Assembly: GCA_946187325.1 (NCBI GenBank)
Contig: CAMHQC010000020.1
Coordinates: 1-39,784, forward strand
Direction of reading: 5' to 3'
Source of the DNA: an uncultured Clostridia bacterium
GTDB lineage: Bacteria; Bacillota; Clostridia; Oscillospirales; Acutalibacteraceae
DNA: 39,784 bases
The translations under genes were made by a program, and so were the position numbers. Each line of letters opens with the position of its first letter. Position 1 is the first letter of the stretch. Positions 25,688-33,471 of the stretch are shown piece by piece. The notes under the pieces were generated by a model. That model ran no database searches. It had not been told where the DNA came from and was given only the letters and a program-made list of their open reading frames with translations.

Positions 25688-28600
25688 TTAAGCTCTTAAA
25701 TGAGCGAGTTTCTTTTTTCTTGGGCGTTTAATTACATAATAGATAAGTAAACTAAGTCCCGATAAACAGATAAACAGCAACCCTGTCTTAACTACGGCTA
25801 AAACTCCGCCGCCCGCGGTTTTCGGGTTTCTGATATGGCCGTTTAAGTAGCTGTAGGTTCTGGTTAAATCATTAGAATTATCGAAACAGAAGTAGTTTAC
25901 GACACGGTTAAGACGATAGTTACTATCGCCCGTGGATTTTTCGAGCAGAGCGTAGTACTGATAAGAGGGATTATCCGAATTATAACTGTTGTTGTTATAA
26001 ACAGGAAGTCCGCTTACAGTGACCTTACCGTTTGTATCGGTTACGTAATCGTCCACCGCGGTACCCGTAGAGGTTACGGTATCGTAGGACGAGTTAGCGT
26101 CGGCGGTTGCCTTACTTACCTTATAAACGGTAAACGTTACGTCCTTAAGCTTTCCGCCCGCCTGGTTGCTCTTGTTAATTACAACCGAGCCTGTCTTAAC
26201 TATGTTGTTAAAGGTAGGCGGTGTGGACTCGGAAGTTGTATCGCTGTAGCTTACCTCCGCGGAAAGACTGCTTCCGCTCTTAGTAACATTAACTGTTACA
26301 TCGTACGACTTAGTATCGTAAGTAATCATACCGTTGTCCGACTGCTGTTTTTCCTTAATCGTATAGGAGTGAGTTCCTACATCGGTATAGGTTATAGCGT
26401 CGAAAGACGCTTCCTTAGTAGAACCGCTTACGGACTTAGTCTGAACGAGCGTATTACCTCTGTAAAGCTCGAACTCAAACGAACCGTCGGTAAAGCTTAC
26501 GTCATTACCCTTATCGTCCTTAAAGGACTTCTTAGCCTTGATAACAGCCGTAGTACTGTCGGGGCCTTTTTCGGTATTAACGAAGCTTACGGTATTACCT
26601 GTCGAGGTAACTGTACCTGTATAGACAGGACTGTCGTTCGTATACTTATCGGGTACGATTTCGGTTACCTTGTAATCAGCTCCGATCGGGATACCCTCGA
26701 TAGTAACGGTTCTGCCGTGTTTCAGAGTAACGGTTGAGCCGCTGCCCGAGTTACCGTCGGTATCTGTATAGGCGAGGTCATAGGTCTTAAAGCCGCCGCC
26801 GTCCTTTAGGTCGATTTCGACCTTAGCGGTAAAGGTATCTTTTTTAAGCTCCGAGCTCGAGGTAATATCGTTGCCCTTATAATCCTTTACTGTTTTAGTA
26901 ATGGAGAGCGGAGCGGTTTTTACCGAGTTCTCAAAGCTGTACTGAAGCTCCGCGTAGTCGCCGACATCAGCGCCCGCGGCAGAGTCAATAAGCGGATAGT
27001 TTTTAGTCCTCATAGCGTAGGTCTGTTTATCCGCGCCCGAAAGCGAGCTTGTCGAACCGAGAACGGAGTTGTTATTTACAACATCCTTAACAGTCCACGC
27101 GGTATCGTAGCTGAGCTTATTAGAGGAGTCGTAAGCCTCCTTAACGTAAACGTTCGCTCCCGAGGTAAACTTGTTCGGGAAGTCGGCGGACTGTTTATCC
27201 TTAAGCTCGAATACACCGCTTGAGGCGTCGGTCTTTAGACCGTCTGTAATACCGCTTACCGAATCGTTGAGCGAATACTCTGTATCCGTTTTAGCGGTAT
27301 CGTTCTGATACGCCGTAAAGTCGAACTTTTCGTCTGAAACAAGCGACTTAAATCTTGAAGAAGAAGCTAAACCGCTGTTTACATCGGCGGTATCTACGGT
27401 TTTATCGACGAGAACATTGTTCTCGGGGAGAGTCAGCGAGAAAGACATTTTACAGTTACTCTCGAACATACCTCTCTCCATATAGAAAATGGACATCGTG
27501 TAGGTCTGGGAATAGTCGAATGTAAAGTCAGTCGTATAATTTTTCCCTTTACCGTAAACGTTAGTCGCCGTTGAGGTACAGGTCGCTACCGAGCCGTTGG
27601 TCGATTTCGGAACGAAGCTGATTTTACCCTCGGCTTTTTTATGGTTACCGCCGAGGTCGAGCACAAGCTTAGAGTTTCCGTTTCTGTCGGTAAGATAAAC
27701 CCAAAGGTCGTCGTCTCCCGAGTAGTTGAACTCAACAGGCTTATTATCGTCGTCGTAACCGCCGCTCGGTACTCTGAACTTCATATCCATTCTGATACCG
27801 AAGCCGTAGTCGAGCGCTTCACTGCCCGCGGAAACCTTACCCGCGTCATCGGGTCTTACTTCCCAATTCTTAACGCTTGCGAACGAGGAGGATATACCCG
27901 CGTCGGAGGGTTTATCGTCCCACTGGTGAACGGTTAGGTTATTTTCGAGCCAGAAGGCGCATTTTGAACCCTCTAAGGTAACGTCACCCGTTTGACTACC
28001 GGCGTTGTTATTAAACACACACTTTGTCGCGCCCGCGGGAGCAGCAACTCTAAGATTACTGCCGTTGCCGTAAGTGCTCATCTTTTGACCGGGCCACGAA
28101 CCTCCGACTGCTTGTCCGCTATTATTGAAAAAGTAACAATAAGTATCGCCCCAGCCCGTATCATCCTTACTGAGATAAACGTACTTAGTCGAGTTCTCGA
28201 GCGAATAAGCGCCCCAGCTTAAGTCTGACATATCATTCGTTTGGTTAGAGCCGCCGTCGTTTGAGCCGTTGCTGAGAATAAACTTAGTTGCTCCGTCGGG
28301 AATCTTAATCCTACGGTTATCACCGCCCTCGAAGTAAGCTTCCATCTTAGTTCCGGGGAAAGAGTTTCCGACAGCGTTACCGCTGTCATCGAAGAAGTAA
28401 CAGTAAATATCGCTCCAGCCCGTATCGCCCTTGCTCGCGTAAATATAACGAGTGTTATAGGCGGAAGTTCTGCTGTCGCCGTTACCCTTACGGTTATTAA
28501 ACGGGAAGATACCGTAGTACTTATTATTCTTATAAGCGGTACCCGTCTCGTCATAGATAGAGTCGGGGTGCATAAAGTATTTAAGTCCGTCCTCCACGCC

Positions 28601-29467
28601 GTAGGTTTCACCCGCGCCGTAGTTTATCTTAGTCGGTTTAACTAAATCGTCAGTACCGCTAGCTCCCGTAGAAGCCCAGGTAAAGTAGACGTTATCGGCA
28701 GCGTCGGTGGAGTCAAACTCGTAGTAGGTAGTTTTACCCGTACCGCCCTTACTCTTAGTCGTTCTGAACGGGAAGAAGCTGTCTACAGTTCTCACCTTAT
28801 TTCCAAGCGCCGACGCGTTAAAATAAGGCGCGGGCAGAGTGGATGTAGCCATAAGGTTAGAATTAGTAAGACTGCTCTGCATAAGGTTCGGATAACTTCG
28901 GTGCAGATCGCCCAGTCCGTTCGAGTTATTAGCCGCGTAATTGAAGCGTTTAACCTGCGGAGTAATAAAGGAGTTAAAGATATTATCCTTGGTAACGCCG
29001 TCTATACTCGTAACGCCGTTGTGAGTGCTGGCTTTATAAGAACCGTCCGTATTACAGTAGTTACCGAAATACAAAGGCGTAGACCAAGCGGAGTTACTTT
29101 CCGCGATAGAGCTGATAGTAGAGTTTAAGCTCTTAAACGGATACCAGTCGTCAGACGAGCCTTTAAAGCCCGTACCCGATTGGTCGGCGTTGAGCCAGCC
29201 CTTAGAAAGCTCGGTATCGCTGAGGTAATCGAAGTAAGTAGCGTTGTTCCAGTAGATATCGCTGCGAGTATTGCCGATAGTATTTACGGTATAGTTGGCG
29301 CCGCTCGAGGCGCTTGTCTTAACGGTTTTAACCTTAGCCGCCTTAACAGGCTCGCTCGGAAGCGTCAGGCTCGTAAATACAGTCGCCGCGATTAAACCCG
29401 AGAGAACTACAGAACCGAATTTTACGAAAAAGCTTGTACCCTTTGCTAAATGATTTAATTTTCTCAT
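25688..29467 (-). CDS. Large pilus adhesin/tip subunit with tandem starch-binding-like modules
   Basis: The 1259-aa surface protein begins at ATG 29467 (AAAGGA about 10 nt upstream; the open frame extends to 29575 without support). After the signal peptide (about 1-43) comes an uncharacterised region (50-335), then two tandem modules of about 80 aa (341-425 and 428-508). Each has the pattern GDTGW-x-D-x-YCYFF, an (S)FPG-x-KM or WPG-x-KM loop, and a closing TKFILSNG or TKCVFNNN strand, strongly resembling CBM26 starch-binding modules. A fibro-slime/PA14-like domain follows (about 555-680; GDDDLWVYL, LDLGGNH), then SpaA/prealbumin-like and FctA-like pilin domains (about 850-1205), and a variant sorting signal NPKTA (1214-1218), helix and RPRKKK tail. 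It is the first gene of the operon. Starch binding is inferred from the modules. Confidence 0.88.
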   Translation of the reverse strand: MRKLNHLAKGTSFFVKFGSVVLSGLIAATVFTSLTLPSEPVKAAKVKTVKTSASSGANYTVNTIGNTRSDIYWNNATYFDYLSDTELSKGWLNADQSGTGFKGSSDDWYPFKSLNSTISSIAESNSAWSTPLYFGNYCNTDGSYKASTHNGVTSIDGVTKDNIFNSFITPQVKRFNYAANNSNGLGDLHRSYPNLMQSSLTNSNLMATSTLPAPYFNASALGNKVRTVDSFFPFRTTKSKGGTGKTTYYEFDSTDAADNVYFTWASTGASGTDDLVKPTKINYGAGETYGVEDGLKYFMHPDSIYDETGTAYKNNKYYGIFPFNNRKGNGDSRTSAYNTRYIYASKGDTGWSDIYCYFFDDSGNAVGNSFPGTKMEAYFEGGDNRRIKIPDGATKFILSNGSNDGGSNQTNDMSDLSWGAYSLENSTKYVYLSKDDTGWGDTYCYFFNNSGQAVGGSWPGQKMSTYGNGSNLRVAAPAGATKCVFNNNAGSQTGDVTLEGSKCAFWLENNLTVHQWDDKPSDAGISSSFASVKNWEVRPDDAGKVSAGSEALDYGFGIRMDMKFRVPSGGYDDDNKPVEFNYSGDDDLWVYLTDRNGNSKLVLDLGGNHKKAEGKISFVPKSTNGSVATCTSTATNVYGKGKNYTTDFTFDYSQTYTMSIFYMERGMFESNCKMSFSLTLPENNVLVDKTVDTADVNSGLASSSRFKSLVSDEKFDFTAYQNDTAKTDTEYSLNDSVSGITDGLKTDASSGVFELKDKQSADFPNKFTSGANVYVKEAYDSSNKLSYDTAWTVKDVVNNNSVLGSTSSLSGADKQTYAMRTKNYPLIDSAAGADVGDYAELQYSFENSVKTAPLSITKTVKDYKGNDITSSSELKKDTFTAKVEIDLKDGGGFKTYDLAYTDTDGNSGSGSTVTLKHGRTVTIEGIPIGADYKVTEIVPDKYTNDSPVYTGTVTSTGNTVSFVNTEKGPDSTTAVIKAKKSFKDDKGNDVSFTDGSFEFELYRGNTLVQTKSVSGSTKEASFDAITYTDVGTHSYTIKEKQQSDNGMITYDTKSYDVTVNVTKSGSSLSAEVSYSDTTSESTPPTFNNIVKTGSVVINKSNQAGGKLKDVTFTVYKVSKATADANSSYDTVTSTGTAVDDYVTDTNGKVTVSGLPVYNNNSYNSDNPSYQYYALLEKSTGDSNYRLNRVVNYFCFDNSNDLTRTYSYLNGHIRNPKTAGGGVLAVVKTGLLFICLSGLSLLIYYVIKRPRKKKLAHLRA

Positions 29468-29588
29468 ATAGCGTATTTCCTTTCCGCGAGAGCGTGCATA
29501 TCCCGCATATTTTCTTTTCAAATAAAAACATTCGAATACAGCCATGCACGTGGCCGAGAGTGCGATTAAACGCAATTATCCAATGTGA

Positions 29589-29617
29589 ATTATACTCCCA
29601 TATGATTTTTCTGTCAA
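29589..29617 (-). promoter_or_regulatory. Consensus promoter of the pilus operon
   Basis: On the minus strand TTGACA, exactly 17 nt and TATAAT form a perfect sigma-A promoter, leaving a 5' leader of about 115 nt before the adhesin start. Such strength suggests constitutive high transcription unless a repressor acts. Confidence 0.85.
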
Positions 29618-29660
29618 TTAATCTGACAAAATTGTAAACCGTTCGTCACGATTGTTTAAC

Positions 29661-29720
29661 AATTGAGAATTGAGAATGGAGAATTGAGAATTGAGAATTG
29701 CGCATTGCGAATTGCGAATT
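29661..29720. repeat. Heptanucleotide repeat tract (AATTGAG / AATTGCG)
   Basis: About eight and a half 7-nt units run in tandem, five of the AATTGAG type (one AATGGAG) grading into three AATTGCG-type units. Its right part with flank (29689-29733) is an inverted near-copy (44 of 45 nt) of 35316-35360. Period seven does not preserve a reading frame, so the tract is expected to be noncoding. Confidence 0.85.
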
Positions 29721-29774
29721 ACTCTACATCCTACACCCTAAATCCTATTTTCCTTGATATTATTTAAAGTAATG

Positions 29775-29831
29775 TCCAGCCCAAAATATAGTCGTCTGTC
29801 TCGCGCTAAGAGCGCGCTCGCCATACTCCTT
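29775..29831 (+). repeat. Direct repeat A, copy 1 (57 bp)
   Basis: These 57 nt starting TCCAGCCCAAAATATAG recur without mismatch at 29978-30034. Between the copies lie palindromes: TATATATGAT/ATCATATATA, a hairpin around TTCTGC/GCAGAA, and GAAAGC/GCTTTC. The 29.6-30.1 kb stretch has no plausible gene. Confidence 0.9.
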
Positions 29832-29932
29832 TATATATGATAAATCATATATAAAATATCTATATTCTCCGCTCAGTTTTCTGCTTCGCAGAAACGAGCG
29901 ATGAGTTTAAGAAAGCAAAGCTTTCTTAATCA

Positions 29933-29969
29933 CAGCGCTTTTGCTCCCTTTATCCGCCGCAGGCGGCGG
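29933..29969 (+). repeat. Direct repeat B, copy 1 (37 bp)
   Basis: The unit starts CAGCGCTTTTGCTCCC and ends in the hairpin CCGCC-GCA-GGCGG. An identical copy is at 30043-30079. Confidence 0.9.
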
Positions 29970-29977
29970 GCTTCGCT

Positions 29978-30034
29978 TCCAGCCCAAAATATAGTCGTCT
30001 GTCTCGCGCTAAGAGCGCGCTCGCCATACTCCTT
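29978..30034 (+). repeat. Direct repeat A, copy 2 (57 bp)
   Basis: Identical to 29775-29831 over 57 nt. The A-B pair at 29775-29969 is thus repeated as A-B at 29978-30079 with a shorter interval, like a duplicated composite of palindromic (REP/BIME-like) units. Confidence 0.9.
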
Positions 30035-30042
30035 ATTTTGCG

Positions 30043-30079
30043 CAGCGCTTTTGCTCCCTTTATCCGCCGCAGGCGGCGG
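30043..30079 (+). repeat. Direct repeat B, copy 2 (37 bp)
   Basis: Identical to 29933-29969, including the CCGCC-GCA-GGCGG hairpin. Confidence 0.9.
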
Positions 30080-30120
30080 TCGCAACGCTACCTTTGCCCT
30101 TAGCCCTTAGCCCTAAAAGA

Positions 30121-30147
30121 AAAAACGGGCAAGCCGAAGCTCACCCG
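30121..30147 (-). terminator. Terminator of the zinc-uptake operon
   Basis: On the minus strand, 9-nt arms (CGGGTGAGC / GCTTGCCCG, two G-U pairs, loop TTCG) are followed by TTTTTT, directly after the zinc-lipoprotein stop. Confidence 0.82.
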
Positions 30148-30155
30148 CTATACTA

Positions 30156-31094
30156 TTATAAACCCTGTTTTAAGACTTCTAAATTTTCCGTCATAACCGA
30201 AACGTAGGACGACCTAGGATCGGTTTTCGACTGCATTGAATTGAGGGTTAAGATTTTCTGATTTTTGGATTTCGTATTGGATTTAACCGTTTCGGCGATT
30301 TTGCCGTCGGAGGTTTCGAGCTTAAAAATCGCCTTTAGATTATTTTTATCCACCTTATCGGCGAGGAACGCTATCGTGTTAAAGCTCGCCTCGGTCTCGG
30401 CGGAGCAACCCTTAAACGCCGCGTAATACCTTAGTCCGTAATCTTCCGCGAGGTACATAAACGGAAAGCGGTCGCCGAAAACCACGGTTTTCTTATCGGA
30501 AGCTTTTACCGCTTTTTCGTAAGCTTTATCCAAAGTATCGAGCTTTTTCGAATACGCCGAGGCGTTTTTCTCGTAGGTCTTTTTATTAGCGGAATCGATT
30601 CTGCCGAGCTTTTCGGCGATATAGCCGCACAAAGTCTTCGCGTTTTTCAGCGAGAGCCATATATGCTCGTCGAGCTCGGGTTCTTCTTCGTCCCCGGGCT
30701 TTTCTTTTTCCATACCCTCGACAGCCTTTTCTTCCTTAGCCGAATTGCCCAGCACATCGAGCAGATTTATAACGGTCATATCCTTGTTGACCTTTTCCTT
30801 TAGAGCGTCGTCTACCCAGCCGTCGGATTCACCGCCGATATAGATAAACACATCACAGCTCGAAATTTTAACAATATCCTCGGCAGAGGGCTGGAAGCTG
30901 TGCATATCAACTCCGTCGTCAACGAGCGGACTCACGTCGGCTTTATCGCCCGCTATTTCCTTAGTCCAATCATAAATCGGAAAAATCGTAGTCACTATAT
31001 TGAGCTTACCGCTTTTACCGGAATTCGCGGAACATCCCGACACCGCGGTCACGAGTATCAGCGCGCTCAGACAGACTAAAAGTATTCTTTTCAT
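30156..31094 (-). CDS. Zinc-type metal ABC transporter substrate-binding lipoprotein
   Basis: The 312-aa lipoprotein (lipobox AVSGC, Cys21) belongs to the cluster A-I metal-binding proteins (ZnuA/AdcA-like) and would deliver Zn2+ to an ABC importer. Candidate metal ligands are His65 in MHSFQPS and His144 in DEHIWL, with an acidic stretch (DEEEPELDE) just before the latter in place of the usual His-rich loop. At the third ligand position, where ZnuA has His, the sequence reads GDRFPF, a variant I associate with some Firmicutes homologues. The C-terminus retains the FKLETSDGK region. Its start overlaps the Fur-type regulator by 4 nt. The permease and ATPase genes are not adjacent, so they must lie elsewhere. 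Confidence 0.88.
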   Translation of the reverse strand: MKRILLVCLSALILVTAVSGCSANSGKSGKLNIVTTIFPIYDWTKEIAGDKADVSPLVDDGVDMHSFQPSAEDIVKISSCDVFIYIGGESDGWVDDALKEKVNKDMTVINLLDVLGNSAKEEKAVEGMEKEKPGDEEEPELDEHIWLSLKNAKTLCGYIAEKLGRIDSANKKTYEKNASAYSKKLDTLDKAYEKAVKASDKKTVVFGDRFPFMYLAEDYGLRYYAAFKGCSAETEASFNTIAFLADKVDKNNLKAIFKLETSDGKIAETVKSNTKSKNQKILTLNSMQSKTDPRSSYVSVMTENLEVLKQGL

Positions 31095-31480
31095 TCTTTA
31101 CAATCCTTACAAATACCGTACAGCACGGTTTTTTCCTTATCAATATCGAAGAACTCGCTGTCGGAGATATCCTTTATAATATTCTCGGCGACGGTACAGT
31201 TCATATGGTAAGTTTTTCCGCATTTTTTACAGCTTAAATGCAGACAGTCGTGACACTTTTCCTCGTCAACATACTGATAAATAACCTCTCTGGAGCCGTC
31301 AGCCGCTACACGCCTGAGCTTACCCTCAGCTTCCATATCGGACAGGTTGCGGTAAACCGCGCTTTTGCTGATTTTATCGCACAGCGCCTCGGCGATTCGG
31401 TTCGCCGACAGGCTCTCGTCGGTATGGCGCGAGAGATATTCGGTCAGAAGCTTTCGCTGTTTTGTCATATATTTAGGCAT
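31091..31480 (-). CDS. Fur-family regulator, Zur-like
   Basis: The 129-aa protein has an N-terminal winged helix (about 1-75, recognition region KSAVYRNLSDMEAEGKL) and a Fur dimerisation domain with CxxC pairs, here CKKC and CKDC, that form the structural zinc site, plus a His/Cys-rich CHDCLHLSC region for regulatory metal. Pairing with a zinc-binding lipoprotein in a 4-nt overlapping operon points to Zur rather than Fur or PerR. A 9-bp palindrome overlapping the transcription start is the likely autoregulatory operator. GAGGTGG precedes the ATG. Metal specificity is inferred from context. Confidence 0.88.
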   Translation of the reverse strand: MPKYMTKQRKLLTEYLSRHTDESLSANRIAEALCDKISKSAVYRNLSDMEAEGKLRRVAADGSREVIYQYVDEEKCHDCLHLSCKKCGKTYHMNCTVAENIIKDISDSEFFDIDKEKTVLYGICKDCKE

Positions 31481-31491
31481 ATTTCCACCTC

Positions 31492-31514
31492 AATTTGCGA
31501 CTCGTTCGCAAATT
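31492..31514. promoter_or_regulatory. Probable Zur operator
   Basis: AATTTGCGA and TCGCAAATT are perfect 9-nt arms separated by 5 nt, starting immediately downstream of the -10 box of the regulator-lipoprotein operon. Size and position suit a Fur-family dimer site repressing by blocking RNA polymerase. Confidence 0.7.
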
Positions 31515-31543
31515 AGTATAGCACAGTAAATGCCCTAAGTCAA
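31515..31543 (-). promoter_or_regulatory. Promoter of the Zur-zinc lipoprotein operon
   Basis: Minus-strand TTGACT, 17-nt spacer and TATACT form a near-consensus sigma-A promoter whose start site would fall inside the palindrome. Confidence 0.8.
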
Positions 31544-31610
31544 CAGTTAGGATGTAGGGTGTAGTTGTATTTAATCATTTAAAAACCGCGTAAAAGTTTT
31601 TTCGACTTAG

Positions 31611-31775
31611 CTCGCGGTATTTATTCAGAGAGCGAGCGCCGTTCAGATAGGTAAGGTTCTGTCTAAGCTCAAAGATGAGGACGAGAGGATTGTTAAAGAC
31701 CATTCGGGATACGGACGGTTTTATTATCTTCCTGTCAAAAAAAGATTATACGATACACTGAAAATGAACGGTTAA
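31611..31775 (+). pseudogene. Gene remnant: C-terminal winged-helix-like fragment
   Basis: A frame with no usable start, preceded by an in-frame TAG at 31608, reads as protein-like sequence (QIGKVLSKLKDEDERIV, then HSGYGRFYYLPVKKRLYD) and ends at TAA 31773. Spacing of hydrophobic and charged residues resembles the winged-helix tail of replication or primase-type proteins of mobile elements, but I cannot name the parent family. Just after it, TTAAGAACAG is repeated (31773 on). The stretch to 31982 is AT-rich with no gene. Likely a scar of a lost element. Confidence 0.4.
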
Positions 31776-31982
31776 GAACAGTTAAGAACAGTTAAAAATT
31801 TTTATCTGTTCATAAGAAAAGCCGGTATATATCGGACTTTAGAGTACATTTGAACAGATGAACAGTAACTATATATACATTATAAATTTTATAGTAAAAA
31901 AATTTATTTTTTTTAAAACTAATATATAGGTTTATAGAAAAACACTTCCATCTGTAACAGCAGTTGACGTTTGGAGTACGCT

Positions 31983-32145
31983 CTTGTGTCCCTTTTTAAA
32001 GGGACCGAAATTGTTGCGAACTTTGTGAGCCAATTTCGAGGGATTAACTATCCCCTATATGAAGATTCATAAAGAGGACCTCCACTAAAGGGCTACTCAA
32101 TCCCCCGAAATCGAAGATTTCGACCCCTTTAATAAGGGGTACAAG
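31983..32145. mobile_element. MITE-like element with 30-bp imperfect terminal inverted repeats
   Basis: The ends (31983-32012 and the reverse complement of 32116-32145) match at 24 of 30 positions, sharing CTTGT, TTAAAGGG and CGAAAT. The 163-bp interior has no coding capacity but more internal inverted sequence (CGAAATCGAAGATTTCG region). Size and structure fit a non-autonomous miniature element. No clear target-site duplication is seen. Confidence 0.55.
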
Positions 32146-32172
32146 TAATGTCGTTGTAATTCCGCTCTAAAC

Positions 32173-32199
32173 AAAAAGGGAACACCTTTCGGCATTCCC
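32173..32199 (-). terminator. Terminator of the LRR-Big_2 gene
   Basis: On the minus strand GGGAATGCC pairs with GGTGTTCCC (two G-U pairs, GAAA loop) followed by TTTTT, 24 nt past the stop codon. Confidence 0.82.
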
Positions 32200-32222
32200 T
32201 ATATACTTAGCTTAATTAAATT

Positions 32223-33434
32223 TTAATTAACCTTAATCTTACACTTAGCTTTCTTGCCGTTATGCGTTTTAACGGTGATAACAGCGGTGCCCTTTTTCTT
32301 AGCCTTGACCTTACCTTTCTGAGTAACTGTCGCGACTTTCTTATTGCTCGATTTCCAGGTAAGCAGAGTAACGGCTGTCTTGGGTGTAAGAGTTGCCTTG
32401 AGCTTAAAGGTCTTGCCCTTAGCTAAGGTTTTGGTCTTTTTGTTGAGCTTAACCTTAGTCGGCTTCTTCATAGTCTTTAAGGTAAATCCGTTATCCGAAG
32501 CGTACTTAGCGCCCTCGCTTCCCTTATAAGCCTTGACGGTAAAGTTGTCGAGCTCAAAGTACATAAGCTCATCGTCGCCCATAACTTCGTTGTAATAGCC
32601 GAAAGCGTGGGAACCGATTTTTTTAACCTTGTCACGAATAGTAACGGACTTCATAGCGGTGCAGTTACAGAAAGCGTCCTCGCCTAATTCGGTAAGGCTG
32701 TACGGCAGAGTTACCTTTTCGAGAGCGTAGCAATCCTCAAACGCTTCCTTGCCGATAGTTTTAAGACCTTCGTTAAACTTAATCGTCTTTAAGATTTCAC
32801 ATCTGTCGAAAGCGTTCTCGCCAATCTTAGTGAGCTTGGACGGGAATTTTACGGTCTCGAGTTTTCTACAGTTAGCGAACGCTGTTTTGCCGATAGACTT
32901 TAGAGCTTTCGGGAATTTAATTGTCTTTAATTTCCAACAGCCCGCGAAGCATCTGGCGGGAATTTTAGTGAGCTTGGACGGCAGAGTTACGCTCTTTAAT
33001 TTAAGATTGTAATCAAAAATTCCCTCGCCTAAGTTCAGGGCTTTTTCGGGCAGAGTAACTGTTTCCAAATCGTTCTCGTTAAAAGCGTCGAACTCGATTG
33101 TCGTAATAGTGGACGGAAGCGTAATCGAGGACATATGGCACGCCTCAAAGGCGCTGTTTCCGATTTTCTTGATACCCTTAGAGATAACTACCTTGTTGAG
33201 ATAGTGCTCGGTAAAGGCTCTCGCGGCGATAGCCGTAACCTTGTGTCCGTCGAGCTTAGCGGGAATAGTGATATTGCCCTTGCTTCCGTAATAGTCGTAA
33301 ATCGTAGCGTTGCCCGAGGAAGATAAGGTGTAGCCGTAATCTCCGCTGGTGTAAGCGTTAACGCTCACGGGCGCGACCGCTATTACGCTTAAAAGCATTA
33401 AAACCGATAAAATTATACAAACTGACTTTTTCAT
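32223..33434 (-). CDS. Secreted BspA-type LRR protein with Big_2 domain
   Basis: The 403-aa predicted surface or secreted protein has a signal peptide (1-27), about ten BspA-type LRRs (about 55-295; recurring pattern L-x-x-I-G-x-x-A-F-x-x-C) and a C-terminal Lys-rich Big_2-type Ig-like domain (about 320-402). This is the same architecture as the ends of the ART-containing protein at 19.4-22.5 kb, minus the ART, and the Big_2 sequences are similar. The Lys-rich module may hold it to acidic wall polymers without covalent anchoring, which is inference. GGGGG lies 6 nt before the ATG. Only 37 nt separate it from the DUF4428 gene, so co-transcription is possible. Confidence 0.9.
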   Translation of the reverse strand: MKKSVCIILSVLMLLSVIAVAPVSVNAYTSGDYGYTLSSSGNATIYDYYGSKGNITIPAKLDGHKVTAIAARAFTEHYLNKVVISKGIKKIGNSAFEACHMSSITLPSTITTIEFDAFNENDLETVTLPEKALNLGEGIFDYNLKLKSVTLPSKLTKIPARCFAGCWKLKTIKFPKALKSIGKTAFANCRKLETVKFPSKLTKIGENAFDRCEILKTIKFNEGLKTIGKEAFEDCYALEKVTLPYSLTELGEDAFCNCTAMKSVTIRDKVKKIGSHAFGYYNEVMGDDELMYFELDNFTVKAYKGSEGAKYASDNGFTLKTMKKPTKVKLNKKTKTLAKGKTFKLKATLTPKTAVTLLTWKSSNKKVATVTQKGKVKAKKKGTAVITVKTHNGKKAKCKIKVN

Positions 33435-33471
33435 AATGTACCCCCTTGTAATTAAAAGGTTATATATTTTA

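Noticed and set aside
29468..29575. 36-residue N-terminal extension of the large adhesin
   Set aside because: It would lie between promoter and signal peptide, has no ribosome-binding site, and the Met at 29467 begins a normal signal peptide.
29661..30079. Possible CRISPR array
   Set aside because: The repeats are only two copies each, unequal in spacing and without spacers of regular length; no cas genes are present.
29901..30110. 69-aa plus-strand open frame
   Set aside because: It is made from the palindromic repeats of the 29.6-30.1 kb nest and has no coding character.
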